Shown here: piece after piece, positions 1 through 13,426 of the stretch | How positions within the stretch are numbered: the stretch's first letter is position 1 | How the letters are laid out: every line of letters begins with the position of its first letter | Assembly: GCA_000179315.1 (NCBI GenBank) | Contig: ADZZ01000144.1 | Location: forward strand, 17,972 to 81,971 | Reading direction: 5' to 3' | Length of the DNA: 64,000 nt | DNA from: a delta proteobacterium NaphS2 | GTDB lineage: Bacteria; Desulfobacterota; DSM-4660; Desulfatiglandales; Desulfatiglandaceae | Notes under the pieces: generated by a model | The model's database searches: none | The model's input: only the letters and a program-made list of their open reading frames with translations | Told to the model about the DNA's origin: nothing | Made by a program: the position numbers and the translations under genes

Positions 1-268
1 AGTTGCTGGGGTATGGCTGGTACTCTTTGACCAGGAAAGCCTTCACATGGATGCGGTCCGATTCCACATCGGTTTCATTCACGCCGTAATTACCGATCAA
101 CGGATAGGTCATGGTCACCATCTGACCACAATAGGAAGGATCCGTAAGAACTTCCTGGTAACCGGTCATACTGGTGTTAAACACCACTTCCCCTTCAGTT
201 TCCCACTGACCCGTAAAAGAGCGACCCTTGAAGACCGTACCATCTTCCAAAGCAAGTAACGCTTTCAT
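1..268 (-). CDS. carA: Carbamoyl-phosphate synthase small subunit, N-terminal part (runs off the left edge)
   Basis: This is the glutamine-hydrolysing subunit of carbamoyl-phosphate synthase, which feeds ammonia to CarB for pyrimidine and arginine synthesis in the cytoplasm. About 89 codons are visible. They begin [18 protein letters not shown] and carry the CarA N-terminal signatures [20 protein letters not shown] and YPLIGNYG. The amidotransferase domain with its catalytic Cys lies beyond the window. The ATG (268-266) overlaps the gltD stop codon as ATGA, so translation is probably coupled to gltD. That places carA at the distal end of the nitrogen operon. It is preceded by gltD, and carB is not visible. 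Confidence 0.93.
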   Translation of the reverse strand, partial: MKALLALEDGTVFKGRSFTGQWETEGEVVFNTSMTGYQEVLTDPSYCGQMVTMTYPLIGNYGVNETDVESDRIHVKAFLVKEYQPYPSN

Positions 269-1704
269 ATGCTTTTCTTTTCTCCCAGAAACTTCATGAT
301 GCCCCGAGCGGTCCGTCGGCCGTCGGCAATGGCCTTAACCACCAGAGACTGGCCCAGCGCCATATCTCCGGCTGCAAAAATGCCTTCAACACTGGTCATA
401 CCCCAATGATCCGCCTGAATATGGCCACGCTCATTTATCTGAATGCCCAGGTCATCCACGATTCTGTTTGGTGTAGGCGCCGTAAAGCCCATGGCCAGTA
501 CGACGAGATCCGAATCCTGCCGGAACCGGGTCCCCGCTTTTTCAACGGGTCCCGTCAAACGCCCGTCCTTTCCCTGCTTCCAGTCCACCTCAACACACTC
601 AACACCGGTGACCATCCCACGCCTTCCCAGAAATTCCTGTGTCATAACGGCCCAGCGGCGCTTTCCGCCTTCCTTGTGGGCATGGGTGGTGCGCAGAATC
701 TGAGGCCAAACCGGCCAGGGGGATGATGCCGGACGCTCAACGGGCGGTTCGGGGAGAATTTCAAACTGCCATACTTCCTTGGCGCCCTGCCGCAAGGCCG
801 TTCCCACGCAGTCGGAACCGGTATCTCCGCCACCGATGACCAGCACTTTCTTCCCGGCGGCGTGTATTTTTTCGGCAGGGGTAATGATCTCACCCGAGTT
901 TCTGCAGTTTTGCTGAATGAGATAGTCCATGGCAAAATGAACGCCCTGAAGTTCCCGGCCGGGAATCTTGAGATCCCGGGGCGCTCCCGCACCACAGGCC
1001 ATGCAAAGGGCATCAAACCGCTGTTTCAGAAACCGATAGGAGAGATCCTCGCCCACCGTCACCCCCGTTTCAAAAAGAACGCCTTCGTTTCGCATCAGTG
1101 CGACCCGGCGCTCCACGACCCATTTTTCCAGTTTGAAATCGGGAATACCGTATCTGAGGATTCCCCCCGGATGCTGGTTGCTCTCAAATACCGTGACCAA
1201 GCACCCCGCTTTGTTGAGGGTGTCTGCAACCGCCAGACCTGCGGGACCTGAACCGATCACCGCGACTTTTTTCTCTGTTCGTCTTTTCGGTGGTGTAGGA
1301 GTTATATAGCCGTTTAAGAAGCCTTTTCCAATCAAAAAGAGTTCAATCTGCCGGATGGTGACAGGATCGTCATAGATGCCGTCCACGCACGCCGCCTCGC
1401 AGGGCGCAGGACAGATACGTCCGGTGAACTCCGGAAAATTATTGGTGCTCAATAAAATCTCCAGACCTTCCCGCCACTCTCCCCGCCTGGCGCAGTCATT
1501 GAATTCCGGGATGACGTTCGCCAGAGGGCATCCGTATGCATGACAAAAGGGGGTGCCACACGCCATACAGCGGGACGATTGGATCCTCACATCGTCATCA
1601 TACAGCTGTCGCTCAACCGCCGCATAATCGTTCAATCGCTCCGACACCGGCCGGTAGCCCGGATCCTTTCGTTTGGCTTCCATCATCGCGGCCGGATTAG
1701 CCAT
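265..1704 (-). CDS. gltD: Glutamate synthase (NADPH) small subunit
   Basis: The beta subunit of GOGAT (479 aa, normal length) takes electrons from NADPH through FAD and passes them to the large subunit, which makes two glutamates from glutamine and 2-oxoglutarate. The N-terminal Fe-S region has Cys46, 49, 54 and 59 (CMACGTPFC) and Cys98, 102 and 106. The FAD Rossmann motif GSGPAG is at 151-156 and the NADPH motif GGGDTG at 291-296. The ATG at 1704 has a GAGGTG ribosome site. It overlaps the end of gltB by 8 bases, and its stop overlaps the carA start, so gltB, gltD and carA should be co-translated. Confidence 0.97.
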   Translation of the reverse strand: MANPAAMMEAKRKDPGYRPVSERLNDYAAVERQLYDDDVRIQSSRCMACGTPFCHAYGCPLANVIPEFNDCARRGEWREGLEILLSTNNFPEFTGRICPAPCEAACVDGIYDDPVTIRQIELFLIGKGFLNGYITPTPPKRRTEKKVAVIGSGPAGLAVADTLNKAGCLVTVFESNQHPGGILRYGIPDFKLEKWVVERRVALMRNEGVLFETGVTVGEDLSYRFLKQRFDALCMACGAGAPRDLKIPGRELQGVHFAMDYLIQQNCRNSGEIITPAEKIHAAGKKVLVIGGGDTGSDCVGTALRQGAKEVWQFEILPEPPVERPASSPWPVWPQILRTTHAHKEGGKRRWAVMTQEFLGRRGMVTGVECVEVDWKQGKDGRLTGPVEKAGTRFRQDSDLVVLAMGFTAPTPNRIVDDLGIQINERGHIQADHWGMTSVEGIFAAGDMALGQSLVVKAIADGRRTARGIMKFLGEKKSI

Positions 1705-4700
1705 GTTGCACCTCTTCCCTCTCGGTCTCCTCGTCTTCCTTACTCATCTGTCCGAGCACCCGTCTGTACTCCATGGGAAATACCTTGACAAAAAAGGGCA
1801 GGCTGGACTCCCAGTTATCCAATATGGACTGCGCCTTGGGACTTCCCGTATGCGCCACATGCTGAAAAAGCATATTTTTCAGCTCCGCCTCATCCTCCTC
1901 GGTGACCACCAACTCCAAATCCACCATGTCAAGATTGCAGCGAAGGTCAAAGCGTCGGTTTGGATCGTAGACATAGGCAATGCCGCCGCTCATGCCCGCC
2001 GCAAAATTGACACCCGTCTCTCCCAGGACCACCACCCTTCCGCCGGTCATGTACTCGCATCCATGGTCTCCCACACCTTCCACCACGGCGAGCGCGCCGC
2101 TGTTTCGAATGGCAAAGCGTTCCCCCGCTTTGCCGTGGAGGTACATTTCACCCGAGGTGGCACCGTAAAGAATCACATTGCCGGCGATGACATTCCGGGA
2201 CGGCACAAAAGTGGCGTCTTTGTACGGTTTGACAATAATCTTTGCCCCCGAAAGCCCCTTACCCAGATAATCGTTGGCCTCCCCTTCCAATATGAAGGTC
2301 ACCCCTTTTGCGCCGAAAGCGCCGAAACTCTGGCCGGCAGCACCTTGGAACCGGCATAAAATGGTATCGGCCGGAAGTCCCTGGTTTCCGTAGCGCTTGG
2401 CCACTTCACCACTGAGCATTGCACCCGCCGTCCGGTTTATATTTCGTATGGGAGAGGATATTTCCACCCTTTCACCATGATCGAGCGCTTTCCGCGCCTG
2501 GGTGATCAGGTCCTTGTCGAGCACATCAGAAATGGGATGCTCCTGCGACTCGATACACCGTCTGGGGGATCCGTTATCAACGCCGGGAAAATAGAAAATT
2601 TTTGAGAAATCCAATCCCTTGGCCTTCCAGAAATGAATGGCACGGGACATTTCAAGCAGATCGGACCGTCCGATCATATGGTCCATTTTTCTGAACCCCA
2701 ATTGTGCCATATAACCACGTACTTCCTCCGCCAGCATGGTAAAGAAAATCTGCAGGTGTTCAGGCTTCCCTGAAAACCGTTTTCGAAGGGCTTCATCCTG
2801 GGTGGCAATTCCCACCGGGCAACGATTGTTGTTGCACTTTCGCACCATGACACATCCCAGGACCACAAGCGCGGCCGTGGCGAAACCATACTCCTCGGCG
2901 CCCAAAAGGGCGGCCACCACCACGTCACGGCCCGTTTTCATCTGTCCGTCCGCCTGGACCCGAATCCGGCTTCTGAGACCATTTAATATCAGGGTCTGCT
3001 GCGTATCGGAAACACCCAGTTCCCAGGGTGCTCCCGCGTGGCGTATGGAGGAAAGCGGCGATGCGCCGGTGCCGCCGTCATAACCGCTGATGAGGACCAT
3101 ATCCGCATGGGCCTTGCTGACGCCCGCGGCAATGGTCCCCACGCCCACCTCTGAGACCAGCTTGACGGAGATTCTCGCTTCCGGATTAACGTTCTTAAGA
3201 TCGAAAATCAGTTGGCTGAGGTCCTCAATGGAATAAATATCATGGTGCGGCGGCGGCGAAATCAGGGTGACACCGGGCGTGGAATAACGAACCCGGGCAA
3301 TCTCCAGATTGACTTTGTGCCCGGGAAGTTGTCCCCCTTCGCCGGGCTTGGCCCCCTGGGCAATCTTGATCTGAATTTCCTTGGCGTTTACCAGATATTC
3401 CGCCGTCACGCCGAAACGGCCGCTGGCCACCTGTTTGACGGCGCTTGAACGGCTGTCGCCATTTTCCAGCGGCACGTAGCGGGCCGGATCCTCACCGCCT
3501 TCACCGCTGTTGCTGCACCCCCCCAGACGGTTCATGGCGATGGCAATGGTTTCGTGGGCTTCCCGGCTGATGGATCCGAAACTCATGGCGCCCGTAAAAA
3601 AACGTTTCACGATTTCGGAAGCCGGCTCCACTTCCTCGAGAGGGATGGGATCGGTTTTTCGAAAAGCGAACAACCCCCGCAAAGTGGACTGTTTTTCGGA
3701 CTGGTCGTTAATGGCTTCGGCATACCGGGCATAGAATGCGGCATCGTTTTCCCGGACAGCCCGCTGAAGATGGTGAATGGCTTCCGGTGTCCATAGATGC
3801 CGCTCACCATCCACACGCACATTGAAATGTCCGCCGCTGGGCAGAATGCTCGGCACATCGGGCGCCGGGTGGCATGCAAAATGGTATCGGTCCACGGCTT
3901 CTTTTGCAATTTCATCCAAACCGATGCCTTCAACCCTTGAATCGGTTCCCCTGAAATACCGGTCCACCACTTTCGTATTAAGTCCCACCGCTTCAAAGAC
4001 CTGGGCGCTTCGATAGCTCCTGAGGGTGGAAATGCCCATTTTACTCATTATTTTGAGCAGGCCTTTGCACAGGGCCTTAATGTATTTTTCAATGCTGACA
4101 GCTGTGCCCATTTCTCGGCCCAACGCCTTACGGACCGACATGGCAGCCACCGTCTCAAAAGCCAGATAAGGGTTGACAGCAGTTGCACCGTACCCAAGCA
4201 GCAACGCCATATGCATCACCTCCCGGGCCTCCCCGGTCTCGACAATAAGACCTGCGGACGTCCGGATGCCTTCTCCGATCAAATGTTGATTGACTGCGGA
4301 TACCGCCAGAAGCGACGGGATGGGAGCCGTCCCCTCAGGCAGATCCCGATCGCTCAGGATGATCAACTGATGCCCCTTTGAAATGGCCGATTCGCTTTCC
4401 TTGGAAATGCGATCCAAAGCCGCCTCCAGCATCACACCCCCCCCCTCGACGGGGAACCCGATTTTGACGATCTCGGCGCGAAAACCTTCCACATTGAGAT
4501 CTGTTAATCGAATCAGATCCTCGTTGGTGATGATGGGGTGAAGCAATTTTATCAACCGACTGTTGCGGGGGGTTTCCGCCAGAATGTTTCCGGGATTTCC
4601 AATAAAGGTCATCAGGCTCATGACCAGTTCTTCCCTCACCGGATCAATGGGCGGATTGGTCACCTGGGCAAAAAGTTGCTTGAAATAGCCGAACAATAAC

Positions 4701-6262
4701 TGATTTTTCTCGCTGAAAACAGCGAGAGGCGTATCCGCACCCATGGCACCCACCGGCTCCTGACCGCCGGTGGCCATGGGGCCAATGATCATTTGAAGAT
4801 CTTCACGGGTATAGCCGAACAATTTCTGATGGAAAGGGAGCCGCGCAAAATCCGGCTTGATAGAGGCCACTTCTCCGTAAAATCCCCTCAAACTGACCCG
4901 GTTTTCTTCCACCCACCGACGATAGGGTTGACGCCTGGCGTTCAGATTCTTGATTTCCCCGTTTTTGAGCACCCGTTTCTTTTCAAAATCCACCAGGATC
5001 ATCCGACCGGGTCCCAACGCCCCCTTTTCAAGGACATCCTCCGGGGCAATTTCCAGTACCCCCGCTTCCGAGGCAAAAACCACCATCCCCTGACGGGTGA
5101 TGGTGTAGCGGGCGGGTCTCAGCCCGTTTCGATCCAACATGGCACCCACCTGGCTCCCGTCTGAAAAGGAAACGGCCGCCGGCCCGTCCCAGGGTTCCAT
5201 CAAACCCGCATGGTATTCAAAAAAGCCCCGTTGATCCGGACCCATGGGATATTTGACGCCCCACGCTTCCGGGATCAACATGAGCATGGCGTGAGACAGA
5301 GACCTGCCGGCGCTTGTCAACAGCTCCAGCGCATTGTCCAGGCAGGCGGAATCGCTTCCCCGCTCATCAATGATCGGCAGCAGCTTTTCCATTTCTTTTC
5401 CGAACAGTGGAGAGGAAAGCGCCTGTTCGCGGGCTCGCACCAGATTCAAATTCCCGCGGAGCGTATTGATTTCACCGTTGTGGGCCATGTAACGAAAAGG
5501 CTGCGCCAGTTCCCAGGACGGAAAGGTATTGGTGCTGTATCGCTGGTGCACCACAGCCAGGACGCTGACCATTTCCGGATCTTTCAGATCTTCATAAAAA
5601 CCGACCAATTGCTGGGCGGTAAACAGTCCTTTATATACGATGGTGCGACAGCTCAAGCTGGGCAGATAGCATTTTCCTGCGGATTCGCCCCCGGATGCTT
5701 CAAGCGCCATGAATCGTTTCTCAATGACCTTACGTGTCACATAAAGTTTTCTCTCCAGCGCCGCTCCTTCAAGACTTCCGCCATCTACAAAAAACTGGCG
5801 AATCAAAGGCTGTGTCGCCCTGGCCTGCCCCGCGATGACACCTTCATTCACCGGAACATCGCGCCACCCCAAGAAAGTCAGGCCTTCACCCGAAACGGCT
5901 TGCTCGATCTCCCTGACCCATCCGTTACCCAACCCCGAATCCATGGGGAGAAACACCATGCCGACACCGTATCGGCCGACCGGCGGCAAGACGATATTCT
6001 GTTTTGTACATACTTTTTTGAAAAACAGTTCCGGCAATTGGAACAAAATGCCGGCGCCGTCCCCCGTTGTCTGATCACCGCCGATGGCACCCCGATGCAT
6101 AAGGTTTTCCAGCACCTTGAGGCCATTGACGATGACGTCGTGATCTTTATGTCCGTCAATATTGGCCACAAACCCCACGCCGCAACTGTCATGTTCATAC
6201 CGGCCGCGGTAAAGACCCTGTGAAGGGGGATATGCGCCAAACCTATTTTCGTACTGACTCAT
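1697..6262 (-). CDS. gltB: Glutamate synthase large subunit
   Basis: The alpha subunit of classical GOGAT, about 1521 aa. It has an N-terminal class II glutamine amidotransferase whose nucleophile Cys27 (HDSCGVGF) is exposed after propeptide removal, a central domain, an FMN (beta/alpha)8 synthase domain, Fe-S ligands Cys1137, 1143 and 1148 (CxxxxxCxxxxC), and a C-terminal GXGXG beta-helix. I choose the ATG at 6262 because AAAGAG lies 6 bases upstream. The frame also opens with a TTG at 6286 and an ATG at 6268. It follows glnD by 20 bases and overlaps gltD. The window has a second, split GOGAT at 9229-13410, so this is one of two systems. Confidence 0.96.
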   Translation of the reverse strand: MSQYENRFGAYPPSQGLYRGRYEHDSCGVGFVANIDGHKDHDVIVNGLKVLENLMHRGAIGGDQTTGDGAGILFQLPELFFKKVCTKQNIVLPPVGRYGVGMVFLPMDSGLGNGWVREIEQAVSGEGLTFLGWRDVPVNEGVIAGQARATQPLIRQFFVDGGSLEGAALERKLYVTRKVIEKRFMALEASGGESAGKCYLPSLSCRTIVYKGLFTAQQLVGFYEDLKDPEMVSVLAVVHQRYSTNTFPSWELAQPFRYMAHNGEINTLRGNLNLVRAREQALSSPLFGKEMEKLLPIIDERGSDSACLDNALELLTSAGRSLSHAMLMLIPEAWGVKYPMGPDQRGFFEYHAGLMEPWDGPAAVSFSDGSQVGAMLDRNGLRPARYTITRQGMVVFASEAGVLEIAPEDVLEKGALGPGRMILVDFEKKRVLKNGEIKNLNARRQPYRRWVEENRVSLRGFYGEVASIKPDFARLPFHQKLFGYTREDLQMIIGPMATGGQEPVGAMGADTPLAVFSEKNQLLFGYFKQLFAQVTNPPIDPVREELVMSLMTFIGNPGNILAETPRNSRLIKLLHPIITNEDLIRLTDLNVEGFRAEIVKIGFPVEGGGVMLEAALDRISKESESAISKGHQLIILSDRDLPEGTAPIPSLLAVSAVNQHLIGEGIRTSAGLIVETGEAREVMHMALLLGYGATAVNPYLAFETVAAMSVRKALGREMGTAVSIEKYIKALCKGLLKIMSKMGISTLRSYRSAQVFEAVGLNTKVVDRYFRGTDSRVEGIGLDEIAKEAVDRYHFACHPAPDVPSILPSGGHFNVRVDGERHLWTPEAIHHLQRAVRENDAAFYARYAEAINDQSEKQSTLRGLFAFRKTDPIPLEEVEPASEIVKRFFTGAMSFGSISREAHETIAIAMNRLGGCSNSGEGGEDPARYVPLENGDSRSSAVKQVASGRFGVTAEYLVNAKEIQIKIAQGAKPGEGGQLPGHKVNLEIARVRYSTPGVTLISPPPHHDIYSIEDLSQLIFDLKNVNPEARISVKLVSEVGVGTIAAGVSKAHADMVLISGYDGGTGASPLSSIRHAGAPWELGVSDTQQTLILNGLRSRIRVQADGQMKTGRDVVVAALLGAEEYGFATAALVVLGCVMVRKCNNNRCPVGIATQDEALRKRFSGKPEHLQIFFTMLAEEVRGYMAQLGFRKMDHMIGRSDLLEMSRAIHFWKAKGLDFSKIFYFPGVDNGSPRRCIESQEHPISDVLDKDLITQARKALDHGERVEISSPIRNINRTAGAMLSGEVAKRYGNQGLPADTILCRFQGAAGQSFGAFGAKGVTFILEGEANDYLGKGLSGAKIIVKPYKDATFVPSRNVIAGNVILYGATSGEMYLHGKAGERFAIRNSGALAVVEGVGDHGCEYMTGGRVVVLGETGVNFAAGMSGGIAYVYDPNRRFDLRCNLDMVDLELVVTEEDEAELKNMLFQHVAHTGSPKAQSILDNWESSLPFFVKVFPMEYRRVLGQMSKEDEETEREEVQHG

Positions 6263-6282
6263 CACCATCTCTTTTTGTGGTT

Positions 6283-8883
6283 TCAATGCCTGCTCAATGC
6301 AGCCATCAAACGATGCTTTGTCTCCGCCATGGCGGACGGTTCATAGACTTTTTCCCCGGCTGAATCCCTCACATAAAAAACGCCGTTCATCTTTTCGCCG
6401 TCGCTGTCCACCTTTGCCGCTCGAATATCCAGATCCATTTTGAACATCACGCATGCCACATCGTAAAGAAGGCCGAGTCTTGCGCCCGCCCGAAGTTCGA
6501 TCAACGTAAAGAAATCGCTTTCATCGTTATTGATCACGATTTTTTCCTTGATGGGCCTTCCATATACCCCCAGCATTCCCGCATCTCTTTTTTCCTGAAT
6601 CAGCCGGTCCAGCATCAGCCCTCCGTCCAGCGCCTTTTCAAAATCATTCCGGGTATTTTCCCATTTTTCCGTTTCCTGGTAAAGATCCGGAGGATTGGTT
6701 ACCTCATAGGTATCAAAAGCCAGTCCGTTTTTCAAAGTGAAGATGCCGGCGGATAATATGGCCATATTGTTCAATGTAAAAACGCCCGCCATTTTGCTGA
6801 ACAGACCCGGTTTATCGTACGTCACCTGGATAACGCGGGTAACGGGGACGTCCTTCCGCCTCTCGACTTGCCACGAATGGTGTTCGTTTCCCAACTTCAG
6901 TGCCAGAGAGAAATGAACCGCCATATCCGAAAGGGAAGTATTCAACATGTATCGGGGCGAAACCTGGTCCAGGATATGCTCAACCGCCTTTTCATCAAAA
7001 TCCTTGAGCAGGGCCTCCCGGATATAACCCCGTTTGCCCCTGATTTTTTCGGTGGCATCGGGCGTTGCCAGGATACCGCGAGCCAGTATGCGCTGCACCT
7101 TTTGAAACAGCTCCGTCAGCAGCATAATCTTCCAGTCGCTGCGGGCCATGGGTCCGGTGGCGAAACTGTCCGCCACGGACAACAGGAAAAGCATTTTCAA
7201 CAACTGCTTATCCTGGATGGCTTGCGCCACCTGAACACATGTTTTCTCTTCTCCAAGATCCCTGCGCTGCGCCACCCGGGGCAACAGCAGGTGATGCTGA
7301 ATCAGGGAAGCAATAGCGGGTGACCAGGAAGGATCAAAGCCCAGACGGGCCAGGATTTCCGGAATCAGCTCCGGCCCCTTTACGCAATGATCGCCACCGT
7401 AACCTTTTCCGATATCGTGCAGCAGGGCCGCCAAAAAAAGGGCGCCTTGGTTTTCGACCTCATCGAAAACAGCCTTAAAAACGGGCCATTTTTCATCATA
7501 TACGCCTTTTTTAATTTCACCGATCACCGCCACTGCCCTGAGACAGTGAAGATCCACGGTCATCACGTGGTAAAAACCGTACTGGGGCAGATTTCGAATC
7601 TTCTTGAACTCAGGGATAAACAGACCCATCAGCCCTATTTCATGGGCCAACCGAATGATCTTGGGATTTTCAGGCTTAAGGAGCAAATTCCGGAACAGCG
7701 CTTTTGCCCCTTCTGAACCGGCCAGAATTTTACCCTTTTCACTGATAACCTTTTTGGCTTCCCAGATGAATCCCGATCCCAGGAAAAGCCCCCGCTCGTT
7801 GGCCTCCCCGAAGCCCCGCAAAATCACCAGAGGATCCATTTCAAACAAGGCCCCTTCACTCAAAACCAGATTTCCCTTTCGAACCGCAAATTCGGAAGGG
7901 AGGGTTTCCCGCTTCTGCTCAACGGGAGATGGATCGATCATATCGAGGATCTTTGTCTGGAATTCCTCGTGTCGGTATCGAATCCGGTTGAGGTGCAGAT
8001 AGACATCTCGCATGAGCTTTTCGGGCCCTGAAATGTGAGAACCGGCTTTATAATCCAAAATCTTTGCAATCTGGTCCTGATAGGAGAGTCGTAGGCTGTC
8101 TTCTTTACGATGGGCCAACCAATGCAGGTGGTTTCGAATTTTCAGCAGAAAACTTCGGCTGATTGCCAGTTTTTGAATTTCAAAATGTCGGAAGGCCGCA
8201 AAACGCTTTATTTCCCGCAAGCGTTTGCAGTCAAACCATATGCGGGCCATCCACGCCAGCATGTGTATGTCGCGAAGTCCGCCGAGACCCTCTTTCAGGT
8301 CCGGCTCCACAAAACACCCCTCGCCCTTGTTGCGCTCGGCCCGCTCCCGTCTCGATATCAGAAATTTGCCCACCAGTGCGCCTTTTTCACGGCCCATGCG
8401 GGACCAAAAGGCCTCCTGGTAGAGTCGGTAATAGGAATGGGAGCCCAAAAGAAACCGGCTGTCCATCAGAGCGGTAGCCATTTTAAAATTTTCCATGGCC
8501 AGCCGCATACATTCCTGAAAGGTCAGAATGGAATGCCCCACCTCCAGCTTTGCGTCCCATAGAGGATAAAGGGCGCGGCGAATCACCTCTTCTATTCGAG
8601 GGGACAACCCGCCTTGGTGTATCACCATCAGATCGACATCCGACCCCAGACAAAGTTCCCGACGTCCGTAGCCGCCCAAGGCCACTACCGCCAGTTCATC
8701 CGCTTCTTCCGGCGGCCCCCCCTTTCTGAGTCCTGCCATCCTGAACAGATCCCGGACAAACCGATCCACTACATCGGTATACATGTGGGAAAACCTCAGA
8801 CCGGTTTCAGACGACATCGCCTTTTCCGCGAGGGCATTCCGTTCCGAGATAAACGCGTCGACCCTTTTTGCAGCTTCAGTCAA
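6283..8883 (-). CDS. glnD: PII uridylyltransferase / uridylyl-removing enzyme (copy 1)
   Basis: The bifunctional nitrogen sensor modifies PII by uridylylation when glutamine is low and reverses this when it is high. The nucleotidyltransferase motif GGYGRRE is at residues 70-76 with the metal site GSDVD at 80-84. The HD hydrolase motif LLHDIGKG includes His489-Asp490, and two ACT domains close the protein. The frame is open back to a GTG at 9009, but that would overlap glnB by 116 bases. A TTG at 8883 has AAGGCGG just upstream, spans the glnB stop and gives 866 aa, so I prefer it. It sits directly after its substrate gene glnB. A second complete glnD is at 20803. Confidence 0.93.
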   Translation of the reverse strand: MTEAAKRVDAFISERNALAEKAMSSETGLRFSHMYTDVVDRFVRDLFRMAGLRKGGPPEEADELAVVALGGYGRRELCLGSDVDLMVIHQGGLSPRIEEVIRRALYPLWDAKLEVGHSILTFQECMRLAMENFKMATALMDSRFLLGSHSYYRLYQEAFWSRMGREKGALVGKFLISRRERAERNKGEGCFVEPDLKEGLGGLRDIHMLAWMARIWFDCKRLREIKRFAAFRHFEIQKLAISRSFLLKIRNHLHWLAHRKEDSLRLSYQDQIAKILDYKAGSHISGPEKLMRDVYLHLNRIRYRHEEFQTKILDMIDPSPVEQKRETLPSEFAVRKGNLVLSEGALFEMDPLVILRGFGEANERGLFLGSGFIWEAKKVISEKGKILAGSEGAKALFRNLLLKPENPKIIRLAHEIGLMGLFIPEFKKIRNLPQYGFYHVMTVDLHCLRAVAVIGEIKKGVYDEKWPVFKAVFDEVENQGALFLAALLHDIGKGYGGDHCVKGPELIPEILARLGFDPSWSPAIASLIQHHLLLPRVAQRRDLGEEKTCVQVAQAIQDKQLLKMLFLLSVADSFATGPMARSDWKIMLLTELFQKVQRILARGILATPDATEKIRGKRGYIREALLKDFDEKAVEHILDQVSPRYMLNTSLSDMAVHFSLALKLGNEHHSWQVERRKDVPVTRVIQVTYDKPGLFSKMAGVFTLNNMAILSAGIFTLKNGLAFDTYEVTNPPDLYQETEKWENTRNDFEKALDGGLMLDRLIQEKRDAGMLGVYGRPIKEKIVINNDESDFFTLIELRAGARLGLLYDVACVMFKMDLDIRAAKVDSDGEKMNGVFYVRDSAGEKVYEPSAMAETKHRLMAALSRH

Positions 8884-8893
8884 AATGTCCGCC

Positions 8894-11877
<2,984 letters not shown>

Positions 11878-11937
11878 TTCCGCCACACCTATTCATAATA
11901 ATGGTGAATCGTGAAAAACAACGGGTCATTTTCTTGC

Positions 11938-13410
11938 TCACCCACCATTTTTTTTCATATAGTCCAAATGCACCAGACAATCGGTTCGACCCACCAGTTC
12001 TTTCAGGTTTTTCATACCCAGTTTTCTCAGGATGCGTACGAGTTCTTTTCTCCAGGCAAGAAACAGGTTCAAAATCCGCTGGGTCCCCCATTCCACCTCA
12101 ATCAAATTCATCAACTCGCTATCCGTGGAAGCGATACCCCTGGCACAGCCCCGACCACTTTCACAATTATGGCACCTTATACACTCCAGGGCCACCAGAT
12201 CCGCCGTTCCCGTACAGACGCCGTCGGCGCCCAGCGCAATGGTTTTAGCCACATCGTGGGGCGTTCGAATACCGCCGCTGGCAATGACCGTGATCTTGTC
12301 CCGGACCCCTTCTTCCGTCAGGAATCGGTGCACTTTGGGCAGGGCGTATTCAATGGGCATGGCAATGTTCTTTTTGGCAATATCCGGCGCGGCCCCTGTG
12401 CCCCCGTAACTGCCGTCCAGATGAATGATGTGGGCACCGGCATAATAGCTGCCCACCGCCACCATATCCACATCCGTGGGGGTGGACACTTTTACGGAGA
12501 CCAGCGCCTTGGGGTTGATGGCCTTGATCCAATCCACATGCTTCTTATGGTCTTCCACCGAGTAGACGCTATGGAAAGGGAAAGGCGAAAAAAGTGGATA
12601 GCCGACAACCGCCTCACGCATGCGTGCCACACCGGGTGTCACCTTATCGCCCAACAAATGGCCGCCCAAGCCCGGTTTTGCCCCTTGGGCGTATTTAAAT
12701 TCAACAATTTTGACCCGCTGGAGCGTTTCCTCGCGCACCCCGAAAAGACCGGTGGCCACCTGAGTGATCACATGATCATCGTACGGTTTTAGTTCGTCGG
12801 GGTATCCCCCTTCGCCGGTGCAGCAAAAAGTCCCGAGCAAGGTTGCCGCCTTCATCCGACTGAGCATGGTGTTGATGCTCACGGAGCCGTAACTCATGCC
12901 GCCACCGTAAAAGGGGACCTCGATCCTGGCCAGATGGGCGTTGTCCCCACGCCGGTTCAGAAGGACGCCCAAATCCATATCGTCGTCCTCCCAGGTGTCC
13001 GTGCCGATTTTGCCTTTGTCAAAGGCGATTCGCAGTTTATCAAAACCGCCGCCGGAATCACCGATCTTGTACGCAAGCCCCTTTTCCGGGACTTGACCGA
13101 ATTCGGCCATATGCCAGGAACTGACCAGCAGATCGGCCGGCCATCGACGGTCTCCCAGCACCTCAAAATCCGTATTGCGCCGAAGTGTCAGCGCCTGTTC
13201 AGGGCAAACATCCATACAAGGATTTTCACAGTCCTTCCCGATACAACGGTAAGCGTTTTCGATGAGGACCCGGCCCCGCCGGGCCACATGCACTTCATAA
13301 AGGCATGTTTCAACGCATTTGCCGCAGGCGACGCAAGCGTTGGTCCGGTTCAATCGGTACTTCCCGATGGGATTTCTAAACCGGGACGGCGTACGCTTAG
13401 TTTCAGGCAT
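11938..13410 (-). CDS. Split glutamate synthase: ferredoxin-FMN synthase domain protein
   Basis: 490 aa. The N terminus has two [4Fe-4S] ferredoxin motifs (Cys26, 29, 32, 36 and Cys56, 61, 65, 69). The remainder is the FMN-binding GOGAT synthase barrel, with GGGMSYGSVS, TGEGG, KYAQGAKPGLGGHL and ASGGIRTPHDVAKTIALGADGV, followed by a Cys-rich CxxCxxxxGC Fe-S site. This is the catalytic half of the archaeal-type GOGAT encoded with the downstream amidotransferase. The frame extends to 13506 but would then overlap the upstream gene. The ATG at 13410 starts the conserved region 16 bases after that gene ends. It likely takes electrons from ferredoxin rather than from a GltD. Confidence 0.87.
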   Translation of the reverse strand: MPETKRTPSRFRNPIGKYRLNRTNACVACGKCVETCLYEVHVARRGRVLIENAYRCIGKDCENPCMDVCPEQALTLRRNTDFEVLGDRRWPADLLVSSWHMAEFGQVPEKGLAYKIGDSGGGFDKLRIAFDKGKIGTDTWEDDDMDLGVLLNRRGDNAHLARIEVPFYGGGMSYGSVSINTMLSRMKAATLLGTFCCTGEGGYPDELKPYDDHVITQVATGLFGVREETLQRVKIVEFKYAQGAKPGLGGHLLGDKVTPGVARMREAVVGYPLFSPFPFHSVYSVEDHKKHVDWIKAINPKALVSVKVSTPTDVDMVAVGSYYAGAHIIHLDGSYGGTGAAPDIAKKNIAMPIEYALPKVHRFLTEEGVRDKITVIASGGIRTPHDVAKTIALGADGVCTGTADLVALECIRCHNCESGRGCARGIASTDSELMNLIEVEWGTQRILNLFLAWRKELVRILRKLGMKNLKELVGRTDCLVHLDYMKKNGG

Positions 13411-13426
13411 TTGAAATTGTTCTCTT

